From positions 16,451 through 80,450 of the forward strand of contig JARFPK010000005.1 of NCBI GenBank assembly GCA_029167045.1: a stretch of DNA of 64,000 nucleotides, in the 5' to 3' direction. Of this stretch, positions 16,941 through 26,700 are shown one piece after another; position 1 is the stretch's first letter, and each line of letters begins with the position of its first letter. This stretch comes from Candidatus Methanocrinis natronophilus (GTDB taxonomy: Archaea; Halobacteriota; Methanosarcinia; Methanotrichales; Methanotrichaceae). Made by a program: the position numbers and the translations under genes. The notes under the pieces are model-generated. The model saw nothing but the letters and a program-made list of their open reading frames with translations. It did not search any database and was not told the origin of the DNA.

Positions 16941-17726
16941 ATGATCGAGGAATCCAAGAGACAGAGAGAGTTTGAGGCGCGCATCGACCTGATGCGCGAA
17001 CGGATAAAAGATTCAGAGGACTTGAAGGTACAGGACGAGGTATTCGACCGGCGCGTCCTGATGGACCTTTACGCCCTGGCGAGCAAGGGGGTCATTGAGT
17101 CCCTCGGCGGTCCCGTAAGCACCGGAAAGGAGGCGAACATATTCCGGGCCAAGGGGGAGGAGGGCGCCGACATCGCCGTCAAGATTTACAGGATAAATAC
17201 CAGCAACTTCAAGGCGATGCAGAACTACCTCCAGGGGGATCCCAGGTTCGGGTCCATCAAGGGTACCAAGAGGGCGATCATCGTAGCCTGGACGAGGAAG
17301 GAGTTTCGTAACCTCACCAGGGCAGAAGAGGTGGGGGTGAAGGTGCCCCATCCCATCGCCATGAGGGAGAACATCCTCGTCATGGAGATGGTCGGGGATG
17401 GAGAGAACCCGGCGCCTCAGATCAAGGACGTCGCCCTGGAGCCGGAAGAGGCGCAGGAGGCCTTCGAGAAGATCGCCGAGTACGTATCCCTCCTCTACAA
17501 CAGGGCGAACCTCGTCCACGCCGACCTGAGCGAGTTCAATATCCTATACGAAGACGGAGAGCCTGTAATCATCGACATGGGCCAGTCGGTGACCCTGGAA
17601 CACCCCATGGCCAGGAGCTTCCTTGAGAGGGATATGTGGAACGTCGCCCGTCACTTCAAAAAGAAGTATGGGATCGGCTCTGAAGAGGCCATAAGAGAGA
17701 AGCTCAGGGCCGGAATGAAGAGCTGA
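16941..17726 (+). CDS. rio1: Rio1-type serine protein kinase
   Basis: 261 residues, starting 2 bp after aIF1A. It has the RIO kinase set: VSTGKEANIFRA (residues 59-70, flexible nucleotide loop), AVKIYRI with the ATP-binding lysine, LVHADLSEFNIL (catalytic Asp near 194) and VIIDMGQ (metal-binding Asp near 212). The Rio1 signature STGKEA distinguishes it from Rio2. It works in late 40S/30S ribosome maturation. The aIF1A-rio1-KH order is a common archaeal arrangement for ribosome biogenesis genes. Confidence 0.96.
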   Translation: MIEESKRQREFEARIDLMRERIKDSEDLKVQDEVFDRRVLMDLYALASKGVIESLGGPVSTGKEANIFRAKGEEGADIAVKIYRINTSNFKAMQNYLQGDPRFGSIKGTKRAIIVAWTRKEFRNLTRAEEVGVKVPHPIAMRENILVMEMVGDGENPAPQIKDVALEPEEAQEAFEKIAEYVSLLYNRANLVHADLSEFNILYEDGEPVIIDMGQSVTLEHPMARSFLERDMWNVARHFKKKYGIGSEEAIREKLRAGMKS

Positions 17727-17782
17727 CTTTTCTCTCATCTAATCGAAATGATCTTAAGACATCTTCGCGGAGGCTGAGATTT

Positions 17783-18316
17783 TTGCATATCAAGATTCCA
17801 GCAGATAGGATCGGTGTTCTGGTAGGTCCCACGGGATCGGTCAAGAGCGCCCTTGAGGAGAAGACCGGATCAGAGATGGTCATCGACAGCGATACCGGCG
17901 CTGTAGAGGTGATAGCAGGAGAGGATCCTATAATGGCGATGCGCCTCGCCGAAGTGGTGAGGGCGATAGGCCGGGGATTCTCCCCGGAGAGGGCCCTTCC
18001 GCTCCTGGAGGATGAGATGCTTATGCTGGATGTGATAGACCTCTCCCGGATCTGCAACACCAAGACCGACATGGCCAGGATCAAGGGAAGGATAATCGGG
18101 AAAGATGGAAGGACGAGGGAGATCACCGAGAAGCTCGCCGGAGTCGGCATCTCGGTCTACGGAAAGACGGTGGCGATCATAGGCGGTCCGGAACAGATCC
18201 GGATCGCCAGGACCGCCATCGAGATGCTGATGGACGGAGCTCCCCACGGGTCTGTCTACGGCTTCCTGGAGAAGAAGAACCAGGAGCTGATCTCGTCTTC
18301 CATCGGCGAAATCTGA
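17783..18316 (+). CDS. KH-domain RNA-binding protein (Dim2/Pno1-like)
   Basis: 177 residues from TTG 17783. Two KH domains: the first with IPADRIGVLVGPTGSVKSAL (GxxG loop GPTG), the second with RIKGRIIGKDGRTREITEKL (GKDG) and ISVYGKTVAIIGGPEQIRIA. Archaeal Dim2p-like proteins bind the 3' end of 16S rRNA and cooperate with Rio1 and Nob1 in small-subunit maturation; they can also bind aIF2alpha. Its place directly after rio1 supports this. No ATG/GTG gives a better start. Confidence 0.9.
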   Translation: MHIKIPADRIGVLVGPTGSVKSALEEKTGSEMVIDSDTGAVEVIAGEDPIMAMRLAEVVRAIGRGFSPERALPLLEDEMLMLDVIDLSRICNTKTDMARIKGRIIGKDGRTREITEKLAGVGISVYGKTVAIIGGPEQIRIARTAIEMLMDGAPHGSVYGFLEKKNQELISSSIGEI

Positions 18317-18490
18317 AGGCTCCTCGGAGACGGATACCAACAGCTCACCTCGCCGGGCGGCCGGTATCCTCTCCGCCCGCCGGGGTCTCCATTTTACAGA
18401 AGAGGGCGGATCGTTTTTCTGCTTCTCCTTTTTTGCCTCTGACCCGACGACAGAGGTTCCATCCGAGTTCCGCCCTCACCGACCATGATG

Positions 18491-18499
18491 TTATATATG
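18491..18499 (+). promoter_or_regulatory. TATA-like box upstream of the site-2 protease gene
   Basis: ttatatatg, 54 bp before the TTG start at 18553, in the 236-bp gap after the KH gene; the leader would be about 30 nt. Confidence 0.4.
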
Positions 18500-18552
18500 C
18501 CCCGCAAGAATCACAACCAGCTCGAAGATGACGAATATCGGAGGACGAACCG

Positions 18553-20178
18553 TTGAACTTCGCCTGGGAACTCACCCTCTTTGACTGGCTGCTGATCGCG
18601 ATCCTTGCCCTGAACCTCCACTGGCTCCTGGCCATCAAGCTGGGCCGTCTAAAGAGCCTGAAGGGTCTGAACCTGGGGAACTGGGGGCCTGTGATAATGA
18701 TCAGGACGACGAGGTGGCTGCCCCTCATCGACAGGCTCAGCAGGCCCAAGAGGTTCTGGAGGGGTACCATCACCGCCGGGATCCCCCTCGTCGTCCTGGG
18801 GATGTTCTCTTTCCTGGCGCTGTTCCTCATAATGACCTTCGCGGTCTTGCGGACCCCCCCCGAGCCGAGCGTATACACAGCCCCGAGGAACGTCCTTCTG
18901 ATACCGGGGCTCAACCAGTTCATACCCCTCTGGTGGGGCTGGATCGCCCTCTTCGTGACGATGGCGGTCCACGAGTTCGCCCACGGGATCCTCTGCAGGG
19001 CCGAGGGGATCAGGGTCAAGTCGATGGGGATCGCCCTCCTGGGGGCACCGGTGGCCGCCTTCGTCGAGCCGGACGAGGGAGATCTCTTCGGATCGGAGGA
19101 TAAGAAGGGGAAGGCCTCCAGGGCCGCCCGGGTCAGGATCCTATCCGCCGGAGTCGTAGCGAACTTCGTAGTGGCGGCCCTGGCCCTCGCCCTCTTCTTT
19201 GGGCCGGTGATAGGGGCGATCGCGCCGGTCGACCGGGTGGTGGTGGTGGATGTAGTCCCCGGCTCCGCTGCCGATATCGCCGGCTTCGAGAGGCAGATGA
19301 TCCTCCTCTCCGCTGGCGGCGTCCAGATCGATCGGATCGAGGACCTGATGGCGATGGGAGGGGGAGATATGAGCCTCAGGTTCCTTCGGGGCGATGGGGT
19401 GGTGGACCTGGGCCTCGAGGGGCCGTTCGTCCGGGGGGTCGTCGTCTCCTACGTCTTTGGGGGCTCGGCAGCCGATGAGGCGGGGATGGTTCCTGGGACC
19501 GCCATCTCCGAGATCGATGGAGCTTCGACGCCGGACTGGGGCTCTTTCAGGTCGATCATGAACTCGACGGCAGAGGGAGAGACCGTCGTCATCGGCACTA
19601 ACCGGGGCGAGTATGCCGTAACCCTGGGACCGAACCCCGATGGCTCTGGAACGGGCTTCCTGGGGGTCGGGTTCTCAGGGGTCTCAGCCGACGCCGTCTA
19701 CCTCGACGGCGCCTCCTTCCAGGAGTTTCCTGCTGGCTCCTTCCTATCGGCGCTCCAGGCGATGCCAGGATCTGGGGTCATAGGCCTCTTCTCCCTGATG
19801 GGCCTTCCCTTCTCGGGGATCCCCGGCTTCACCGAGATGGGCTTTCCGGGATTTGTCGGCTGGATCACCCAGCTCTTCGAGCCGGCGGGGTGGGCGGAGC
19901 CCCTGGGGGATAAGATATTCTGGATCGCCAACTTCCTCTTCTGGGTGGGGCTGATCAACCTCTACGCCGGCCTCTTCAACTGCCTCCCCGCAGTCCCCCT
20001 CGACGGAGGCCACATCTTCAGGGACATGCTCTCCATGGGGCTTCTTAAGGTCTTCAAGAGCGAGGCGAAGGCGGAGAAGATGACCGGAGCTCTGGTGGCG
20101 CTGATGGCCTGGCTGATCTTCTCCTCGATCCTCTTCATCATCTTCGCCCCTTACCTAGCCCATGGGTTTGGGGGATAG
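18553..20178 (+). CDS. Site-2 protease family membrane metalloprotease (M50) with PDZ domains
   Basis: 541 residues from TTG 18553. Several membrane helices; zinc motif HEFAHG (His140, Glu141, His144) in MAVHEFAHGILCRAEG, and the third ligand Asp484 in AVPLDGGHIFRD near the C-terminus. Between them are two PDZ-like regions, each opening with a hydrophobic carrier and GSAADxAGF/M (VVPGSAADIAGF; FGGSAADEAGM). This is the archaeal RseP/S2P-like class, which cleaves membrane proteins within the bilayer. Longer than minimal S2P because of the tandem PDZ insert. Substrate unknown. Confidence 0.92.
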   Translation: MNFAWELTLFDWLLIAILALNLHWLLAIKLGRLKSLKGLNLGNWGPVIMIRTTRWLPLIDRLSRPKRFWRGTITAGIPLVVLGMFSFLALFLIMTFAVLRTPPEPSVYTAPRNVLLIPGLNQFIPLWWGWIALFVTMAVHEFAHGILCRAEGIRVKSMGIALLGAPVAAFVEPDEGDLFGSEDKKGKASRAARVRILSAGVVANFVVAALALALFFGPVIGAIAPVDRVVVVDVVPGSAADIAGFERQMILLSAGGVQIDRIEDLMAMGGGDMSLRFLRGDGVVDLGLEGPFVRGVVVSYVFGGSAADEAGMVPGTAISEIDGASTPDWGSFRSIMNSTAEGETVVIGTNRGEYAVTLGPNPDGSGTGFLGVGFSGVSADAVYLDGASFQEFPAGSFLSALQAMPGSGVIGLFSLMGLPFSGIPGFTEMGFPGFVGWITQLFEPAGWAEPLGDKIFWIANFLFWVGLINLYAGLFNCLPAVPLDGGHIFRDMLSMGLLKVFKSEAKAEKMTGALVALMAWLIFSSILFIIFAPYLAHGFGG

Positions 20179-20189
20179 CCCTGATCCCG

Positions 20190-21185
20190 TCATTTTAAAG
20201 TCCGTCCGCCGATACGCCTCCCCGGGGCCTGCATCCTCATCTCCAGGAGGCGGGCGGCGGCGTAAGCGGGGAAGGCGTCCGATACCCGGGAGCCGTAGAT
20301 CTTCGATAGCCTGACGCATTCGAGGCCGAGGTCTCGGGCCGCCTCCTCTATCAGACCATCGCCGATCCCGGCGGCGACGACGAGGGATAGGTTGTGTACC
20401 TGCGACTGTCTTCGGATGCCATCCGTTAATCTGCTCAACTGGCGGGCGGCAGCCTGGCGTCCGATCTCCTCCGCCGCCTCAGGGCCGATCTCTCCAAGGT
20501 CGGCGCAGACGGTCCGGGCGAGTCTGCGAAGCGCCGACTGTCTATCTCTTACGCCCCCGTCCGGGGGCTCGACGGCATAATCGCCCTCGGAGATCCGGCC
20601 TCCGACGAGGTGGGCGTCGGCGGTGACGGCGAATAGCTCGGAGGAGAGGGGGACCTTCATCCTTTTGATCTCCACATATCCGAGGAGGGCGGCGAGGTTC
20701 GTCCTCAGGAGGCCCGAGTAGATCAGCTCCCCCCTCCCGAGCCGCTCAAAGTCGGTCCTGGCGGCCATCGCCCTCCCCTTTATCGGTATGAGGTCTGTAG
20801 TGGTCGATCCCATATCGACGAAGAGAGAGTCGCCTATCTCTTGGGATACGAGGGCCGCCGAGGCGGACCAGTTGGCTGCGGCTAGGTCGGAGATCTCGCT
20901 CCAGCCAAAGCCGTCGACCCCCCAGAAGCTGACGGGGCAGGAGAAGGCCCTCTTTACAGCCCCCATTATGGCGAGAACCCCGGTCCGCTTGTCTGGGAAG
21001 GTGTCGGCGAGCTCCCCGGTCATGACGACCGCCAGCGCCTCGGGGGCCGCCTCCGCGGAGATGCGGCGGAGGAATGGGATCAGGGGGGCTTCCTTCCAGA
21101 GGGGGAGGTACTCGATCTTGGTGAAGAGACCGTCGGAGCTGGCGGCTTTGGTGTTCGCTCCGCCGACGTCGAGGCCGAGGATCAT
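20190..21185 (-). CDS. mfnF: Methanofuran biosynthesis protein MfnF (H4MPT-linked C1 pathway hydantoinase/kinase-like family)
   Basis: 331 residues, ATG 21185. ASKHA-type fold: MILGLDVGGANTKAASSDG at the N-terminus, DSLFVDMGSTTTDLIPIKG in the middle, and VVAAGIGDGLIEEAARDLGL near the end. MfnF condenses the aminomethylfuran and gamma-glutamyltyramine parts of methanofuran. Methanofuran is the C1 carrier used by the Fwd enzyme encoded at the left edge of the window. It is convergent with the site-2 protease gene (11 bp apart) and divergent from the FrhB-like gene. Confidence 0.88.
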   Translation of the reverse strand: MILGLDVGGANTKAASSDGLFTKIEYLPLWKEAPLIPFLRRISAEAAPEALAVVMTGELADTFPDKRTGVLAIMGAVKRAFSCPVSFWGVDGFGWSEISDLAAANWSASAALVSQEIGDSLFVDMGSTTTDLIPIKGRAMAARTDFERLGRGELIYSGLLRTNLAALLGYVEIKRMKVPLSSELFAVTADAHLVGGRISEGDYAVEPPDGGVRDRQSALRRLARTVCADLGEIGPEAAEEIGRQAAARQLSRLTDGIRRQSQVHNLSLVVAAGIGDGLIEEAARDLGLECVRLSKIYGSRVSDAFPAYAAARLLEMRMQAPGRRIGGRTLK

Positions 21186-21267
21186 GATCGTGGGGTCCCC
21201 GATATACCATAAAAGCTTTAGTCTAATCGGCCGTCAACTACCCACCTAGCTTTTGGAGAGATGATCA

Positions 21268-22342
21268 ATGGCTGCCAAGGAGAAGTATCCCGAGCCCACT
21301 TATCTGGAGTACGGATTTGGAGAGCTCGACTATGACGTCATCAAGAAGGAGCTCTGCTGCTACTGCGGAAACTGCATCGCCTTCTGTCCCAAGATCGATA
21401 GAGAGGGAAACCGCCCGGAGCTGATAGACTACGACCCCAACTGCGGCCTCTGCTACGCCTACTGTCCCCGGACCATGTTCGACATGCTGGGGATGGCGAG
21501 GAAGGTCTTCGGGAGGGAGAGGAAGGAGGACGAGCCTCTCGGGATATACAGGAAGGCGGCCTCCGCTCGGGCGGCAGGGGCGGCGGCCAGGCCTCCTGAT
21601 CCAGGCCCTGAAGTCCGGGGTCATCGACTCTGCCGTCGTCACCGATAGGGACGAGAAATGGAGGGGCGTCCCGAAGGTGGCGACGACGGCCGAGGAGATC
21701 GCCGCCGCCGCCGGGACGAAGTACACCATCTCCCCCAGCGTCACCGGGGTCCAGATGGCGATGGACCAGGGGTTCAAGAAGATCGGCTTTGTGGGAACGC
21801 CATGCCAGATCCAGGCCCTGAGGAAGGTCCAGCTCCTGGAGGAGCCCTACCAATTCGGCCAGGAGAAGATCGGCCTCCTGGTGGGGCTCTTCTGCATGGA
21901 GAACTTCGAGCACGAGCTCCTCTTCCCCCACCTCGTCGAGGGGAAGTTCGGGTTGAAGGCCGAAGAGGTCGATAAGTTCGAGGTCCAGAAGGGGATGTTC
22001 CGGGTCCTCTCCGGCGATAAGGTCAAAGAGGTCCCCCTGGAGGAGACGGACGAGTACGCCTGGAAGGGGTGCGGCCCCTGCTTCGACTTCGCCGCGGAGC
22101 TCGCCGACGTCTCCATCGGGTCCGTCGGATCGAAGGCGGGCTGGTCGACGGTCTTGACCAGGAGCGACCTCGGCGCGAAGGTCTACGACGCCGCCCTGGC
22201 GGCGGGAAGCATAGAGGAGACGGCCGCCTCCGATAAGGGGCTCGCCCTCGCCGGAAGGCTCGCCAAGTCGAAGGAGGAGCGGTTCTCTGCCAAGACGGCG
22301 GAGCTCTTCAGCCGCGGCGTCCCCGTCAACATCCGCAGGTGA
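21268..22342 (+). pseudogene. F420-type FrhB-like iron-sulfur flavoprotein, frameshifted
   Basis: The first 100 codons give two [4Fe-4S] motifs (CCYCGNCIAFCPK and CGLCYAYCPR) and PLGIYRKAASARAAGA. A one-base shift at about 21575-21600 in a GGC-rich stretch is needed to enter the second frame, LLIQALKSGVIDSAVVTDRD, which continues KKIGFVGTPCQIQALRKV and LLVGLFCMENF to 22342. Joined, it would be ~357 residues, the normal size of FrhB/FpoF-like subunits that pass electrons between coenzyme F420 and ferredoxin partners through FAD. No hydrogenase or Fpo genes are adjacent. Either recently inactivated or a consensus error; both halves are otherwise well kept. Confidence 0.8.
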
Positions 22343-22388
22343 AACGAGCCGATAGAGAGGGCTCAGAGAGCAGCAGATGGAAGGGATG

Positions 22389-22453
22389 GCAGTAGATACC
22401 AGTAGACTAGCAGTAGACAGCAGTAAACAGCAGTAGATGGCAGTTGATAGCAA
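22389..22453. repeat. 10-bp tandem repeat, about six copies
   Basis: Units gcagtagata, ccagtagacta, gcagtagaca, gcagtaaaca, gcagtagatg, gcagttgata in a row, one of them 11 bp long. It fills the gap between the FrhB-like gene and the GTPase gene. Period of about one DNA turn. No spacer structure, so not CRISPR. Confidence 0.8.
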
Positions 22454-22481
22454 CCAGAGCCGATAGGGAGGATCCGATCCG

Positions 22482-23648
22482 ATGTTATCAGTGGGGCTGG
22501 CGGGAAAGCCCAACGCCGGGAAGTCCACCTTCTTCAAGGCGGCTACCCTCGCCGAGGTGGAGATAGCAAACTACCCCTTCACCACGATAGATGCGAACCA
22601 CGGGGTCTCCTACGTGAGGGTCCCTTGCCCCTGCCGCGAGCTCGCGACGGAGTGCGACAGGTGCCGGGACGGCGTGAGGTACGTCCCCGTGGAGCTGATC
22701 GACGTGGCTGGGCTCGTCCCCGACGCCCATCTCGGCAAGGGCCTCGGTAACGAGTTCCTCGACAGCCTCCGGGTCGCCGAGGCGGTCATCCACGTCCTGG
22801 ACGCCTCCGGCTCCGCCGACGCGGAGGGTAACCCCGTCGGCGTAGGAAATCACGACCCTCTGGCGGATGTGGAGTTTCTCAAGCGCGAGATCGGGATGTG
22901 GCTCTTCGGGATCCTCAACCGCAACTGGGAGAGGCTGATGAGGCGGGTCCGGGCCGAGGATATCAAGGTCGAGCCGCTGATCACCGAACAGCTCGCCGGC
23001 GCCGGGGTCGCAGACCACCACGTCCGTTGGGCCCTGGCGACGATGAAGAGCGAGCCCTCCAGGTGGGACGAGGAGGAGATGAAGAGGTTTGCGGGGCTGC
23101 TGCGGGACGCCAGCAAGCCGATGATCATCGCCGCCAACAAGGTGGACGTCGCCCCCCCGAAGTTCGTCGCCCGCCTGCAGGCGCTGAAAGAGATCGTCGT
23201 ACCCACCAGCGCCGCCGCCGAGGTGGCATTGAGGATGGCGGACAAAAGCGGCGCGATCCGGTACCGACCGGGGGACGCGGACTTTGAGATGGTAAAAGAC
23301 CTCTCCGGACCCCAGAAGGCGGGGCTGGAGAAGATCCGGGGGATCCTGAAGGCGACCGGCGGGACCGGGGTCCAGGAGTGCCTCGACCGGGCGGTCTTCG
23401 AGCTCCTCGAATACATACCCGTCTTCCCGGTGGAGGACGAGGGGAAGTGGACGGATCGAAACGGGGTCGTCCTCCCGGACGCCTACCTGATGAAGAAGGG
23501 CTCGACGACGAAAGACCTCGCCTACCGGATCCACACCGAGATCGGGGAGAGCTTCCTCTTCGCCCTGGACGGGCGGTCGAAGAGGAGGCTGGGGGAGAAG
23601 CACGAGCTTAAGGCGGGGGACGTGATAAAGATAGTGTCGACGAAGTGA
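22482..23648 (+). CDS. ychF: YchF/Obg-family GTPase-like ATPase with TGS domain
   Basis: 388 residues, with ggGAGGatcc before ATG 22482. P-loop GLAGKPNAGKSTFFKAATLA, switch/G3 ELIDVAGLVPDAHLGKGLG, G4 NKVD (IIAANKVDVAPPKF), and a C-terminal TGS domain (AYLMKKGSTTKDLAYRIHTE). An inserted CPCRELATECDRC segment carries four cysteines, as in archaeal YchF proteins. The family binds ribosomes; some members hydrolyse ATP rather than GTP. It is a solitary gene and is the last GC-rich gene before the AT-rich insertion. Confidence 0.93.
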   Translation: MLSVGLAGKPNAGKSTFFKAATLAEVEIANYPFTTIDANHGVSYVRVPCPCRELATECDRCRDGVRYVPVELIDVAGLVPDAHLGKGLGNEFLDSLRVAEAVIHVLDASGSADAEGNPVGVGNHDPLADVEFLKREIGMWLFGILNRNWERLMRRVRAEDIKVEPLITEQLAGAGVADHHVRWALATMKSEPSRWDEEEMKRFAGLLRDASKPMIIAANKVDVAPPKFVARLQALKEIVVPTSAAAEVALRMADKSGAIRYRPGDADFEMVKDLSGPQKAGLEKIRGILKATGGTGVQECLDRAVFELLEYIPVFPVEDEGKWTDRNGVVLPDAYLMKKGSTTKDLAYRIHTEIGESFLFALDGRSKRRLGEKHELKAGDVIKIVSTK

Positions 23649-23725
23649 AGGGCGAAGGAGCCGGGGGGGGGGGCGGACGTAAAGCATAAACGCGAAAACA
23701 TTGTTCGCCAGATTGGAGAGGTAAT

Positions 23726-26700
23726 ATGAAAAATAATGACAATCAAAAAAATCTCCCTAAATGTGGATTGATACAAGCGCTAGCTGAGAAAGCAAATCAA
23801 AGAGATGATATCGGTTTTAATGTTTTAGGTAGACTGGACGAGTTCCGTCAGAGGGTAACCGGAGAAGTGCGGCAAATAAATGAACTGTTCCCAGAGTATA
23901 CACCACATGATGAGGTGTATCATCTCAAGCGACTCTTCTATGTTGCCGATACAGTCTTGGGTGAGGAGCGTATTAATTCCATGAATGTAGGTGAACTTTT
24001 TGTTCTGTCAGTTGCGTTATATGGGCACGATTGGGGAATGGCCGTAAATGGCATAGAGAAAGATTATATAATAAATGATAGGATCCCGAATGATACAAAT
24101 CCTGAAGAAATGTGGATTTTGCCGGATGAAAGAAATCGATTTAAGTTATTTGCTCGCGATCAACAACTTCTAGATGATGATGGCAATTTGAAAGATATTT
24201 CAGTCGAAATATGGAGAGAATATGTTCGACAAACCCATTCATTTCGTAGTGGGGAAAAAATCAGGAAGTTCTTCGAGCCTATTGACGGCGGTGTCGCCGA
24301 TGCTGCATCACGAGTTTGCATTGGACACTGGCTCGATTTTGAAAGTCTCCAAGATCATGATTCATTTCCAATAAATTTCTCAACGATGAGGGATGTAGTA
24401 AATATTCGTGCTCTGGCTGTCTATCTCCGTCTTATTGATTTGTTAGATTTGGCCGAGGATCGAACTCCTTATGTAATTTGGAAGTTCGTTGCTCCGAGAA
24501 ATTCAAGATCTAAGATGGAGTGGCTTAAACACCGTGCTCTTAGGACTGTAACTTGTCCAGCATACCTGGAAGGGCGAGTCATACGAGTTGATGGTAGCAC
24601 AGATGACCATAATGTATATGCAGCTCTTGAGGATTTTCGAATTTGGTGTGAGATTCAACTAAGAGGCTGCACTGATGTTTTAGCCAGAATGAATGATCCC
24701 CGCCATAAATTGGATATATATCACATCGATTGGCACATAGACGCAAGAGGATTTAAAAAAACATCTATAGGATTCAAGTTTGATCGGGAGCGAATGTTCG
24801 AGATTCTTGGAAGCGAAATATATCAAGGCGATCATTATGTCTTCCTCCGAGAATTGCTCCAAAATAGCATAGATGCCATTCGCATGAGACGCGAAATCCT
24901 TCTTAAATATGCAAAAATCGAGGCGAGTAACCTTGGAGTTATTAATGTCGATGTAAAACATATTGATGATAATATTATTATAACATGGCGCGATGATGGC
25001 ATCGGCATGGATGAATATATGGTTGAAAATTACCTAGCCGTAGCTGGAAAGAGCTATTATTGGAGCCAAGATTATGAGAAATTTGGACTTACAATGGATC
25101 CAATTTCCCGCTTTGGCATAGGTATTCTAAGTTGTTTTATAGTGGCTGATTCTATAGAAATAGAGACCTACAAAGATCCGAATCTGTTTCCAAGAAGTGA
25201 ACCACTAAGAATAACAATCCCTGATCAAAATAAGCAGTTTCGAATCCAAATTCTTTCAGATGTTGGTTTAAGAATCGGAACCACAATTCGCGTTTATATT
25301 AACAAAAAAAAGATATCACACGACAACAATATGTTTAGTTTTATGAAAATTACTGAATATCTTTCCATTATTGCTGGTTTCGTTGAATTTCCAATAGTTA
25401 TAGATGAAGATAATCGAAAAACAATCATTATTCATCCAAACCAAAATGGCGAAATGATTAAGGAACGTTTAGGGGAAGATTATACAATCCAGCAGTTAGA
25501 TTTGAATTATCCTTTTTCAGACGTATTTATGCCGCAGGATTTATCGAATGCAAAAGAACTCCTTCGAGAGAATAAGTTCGATATCAATTCCGATTTAGGA
25601 TTTAGTGATTTTGAAGGCTCACTAACATGCCTAGTGCCAAAAAGTGAAGAAATGCAAGTTGGATCGACGGGAGGGATATACGTTAGAGGTGTCAAGGTAG
25701 ATAAAAATATAAGATCAATTCGACAAAAAGGAATTCGACGAAAAGAAGAATTGGGCTTTAGTTCTATATCTCGTAAAAATATCTCTATATACAAGGATGG
25801 CATATTAGTTCCATTGGATGAAACGTTTTATTCTTCGCTTAGTTATTCTAATAGTAAATTTGATTCTTCTTCATTGATATCCCTACGAATAAATCTTTCT
25901 AAAAAGAAGGCACCTTCTCTGGATGTATCGCGAAAAAGATTTTATGAAAAAGATGAACCGTGGTTCAGTCCAATACGAACCAAATACGTAGAAAAAATAA
26001 ATGAAATATATATAGATAAACTGAGTTCTCTTGATCCATTTGAACGGCTTTACCTGATGGGATGGATTATTTACCAATACCCGCTAATTTCCATTAAAGA
26101 TTTATGGGATGTTTTTCCAAATGATCTTTGGCCTATTTTCTCTTTAAAAGCTGGTGGGGAATTAAATGTAGTGAAGTTTAAGGACATAAAAAAGATAAAA
26201 ATAGACGCATTCCCCTGTAATACTAATCTTAATTTGGGGGAGTTAAAAAGTTTTATATCATCGAAAGTAAATAAATATAATTATAGTGGATATATTAATA
26301 AATGGGCAGGTAATGAGGCTATTATGGTTCCAAGTGATGATTTTTTAGTAATTAGATCAAGTAGGTCTTTTACTTCTACTCCTGTAGGTTTAAAAGCGTC
26401 AGAAATTATCGAATTTCCAATACATAAGTCGTATTTTGCCTCATCTATTAAATTTAATAATCCTCCTTGGGTTGGCAATCCTCCATTATACCAAGTAGAA
26501 CTTTCTCCTAATGAACCTTTAAAAGAAAATATTGATAAATTCCTCTTATTAGAGAAAGCAATTCAGAATCCAAGATCACTCACTGCTTTCGAATTGAACC
26601 AATTATCTGAAATGACACATACTAGAGTTGCCAATTTTTCCAAGCCTTTTGATAATCTATTTGGATATGGGCGGGAATTAATGAATATTAATCATCCTGT

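Noticed and set aside
22389..22453. CRISPR array
   Set aside because: Units are 10 bp with no unique spacers; no cas genes in the window.
21341..22537. 398-codon minus-strand frame
   Set aside because: Antisense to the FrhB-like gene and the tandem repeat; low-complexity Arg/Leu/Gly translation with no motif.
22488..23687. 399-codon minus-strand frame
   Set aside because: Antisense to the YchF-type GTPase, produced by third-position GC bias.
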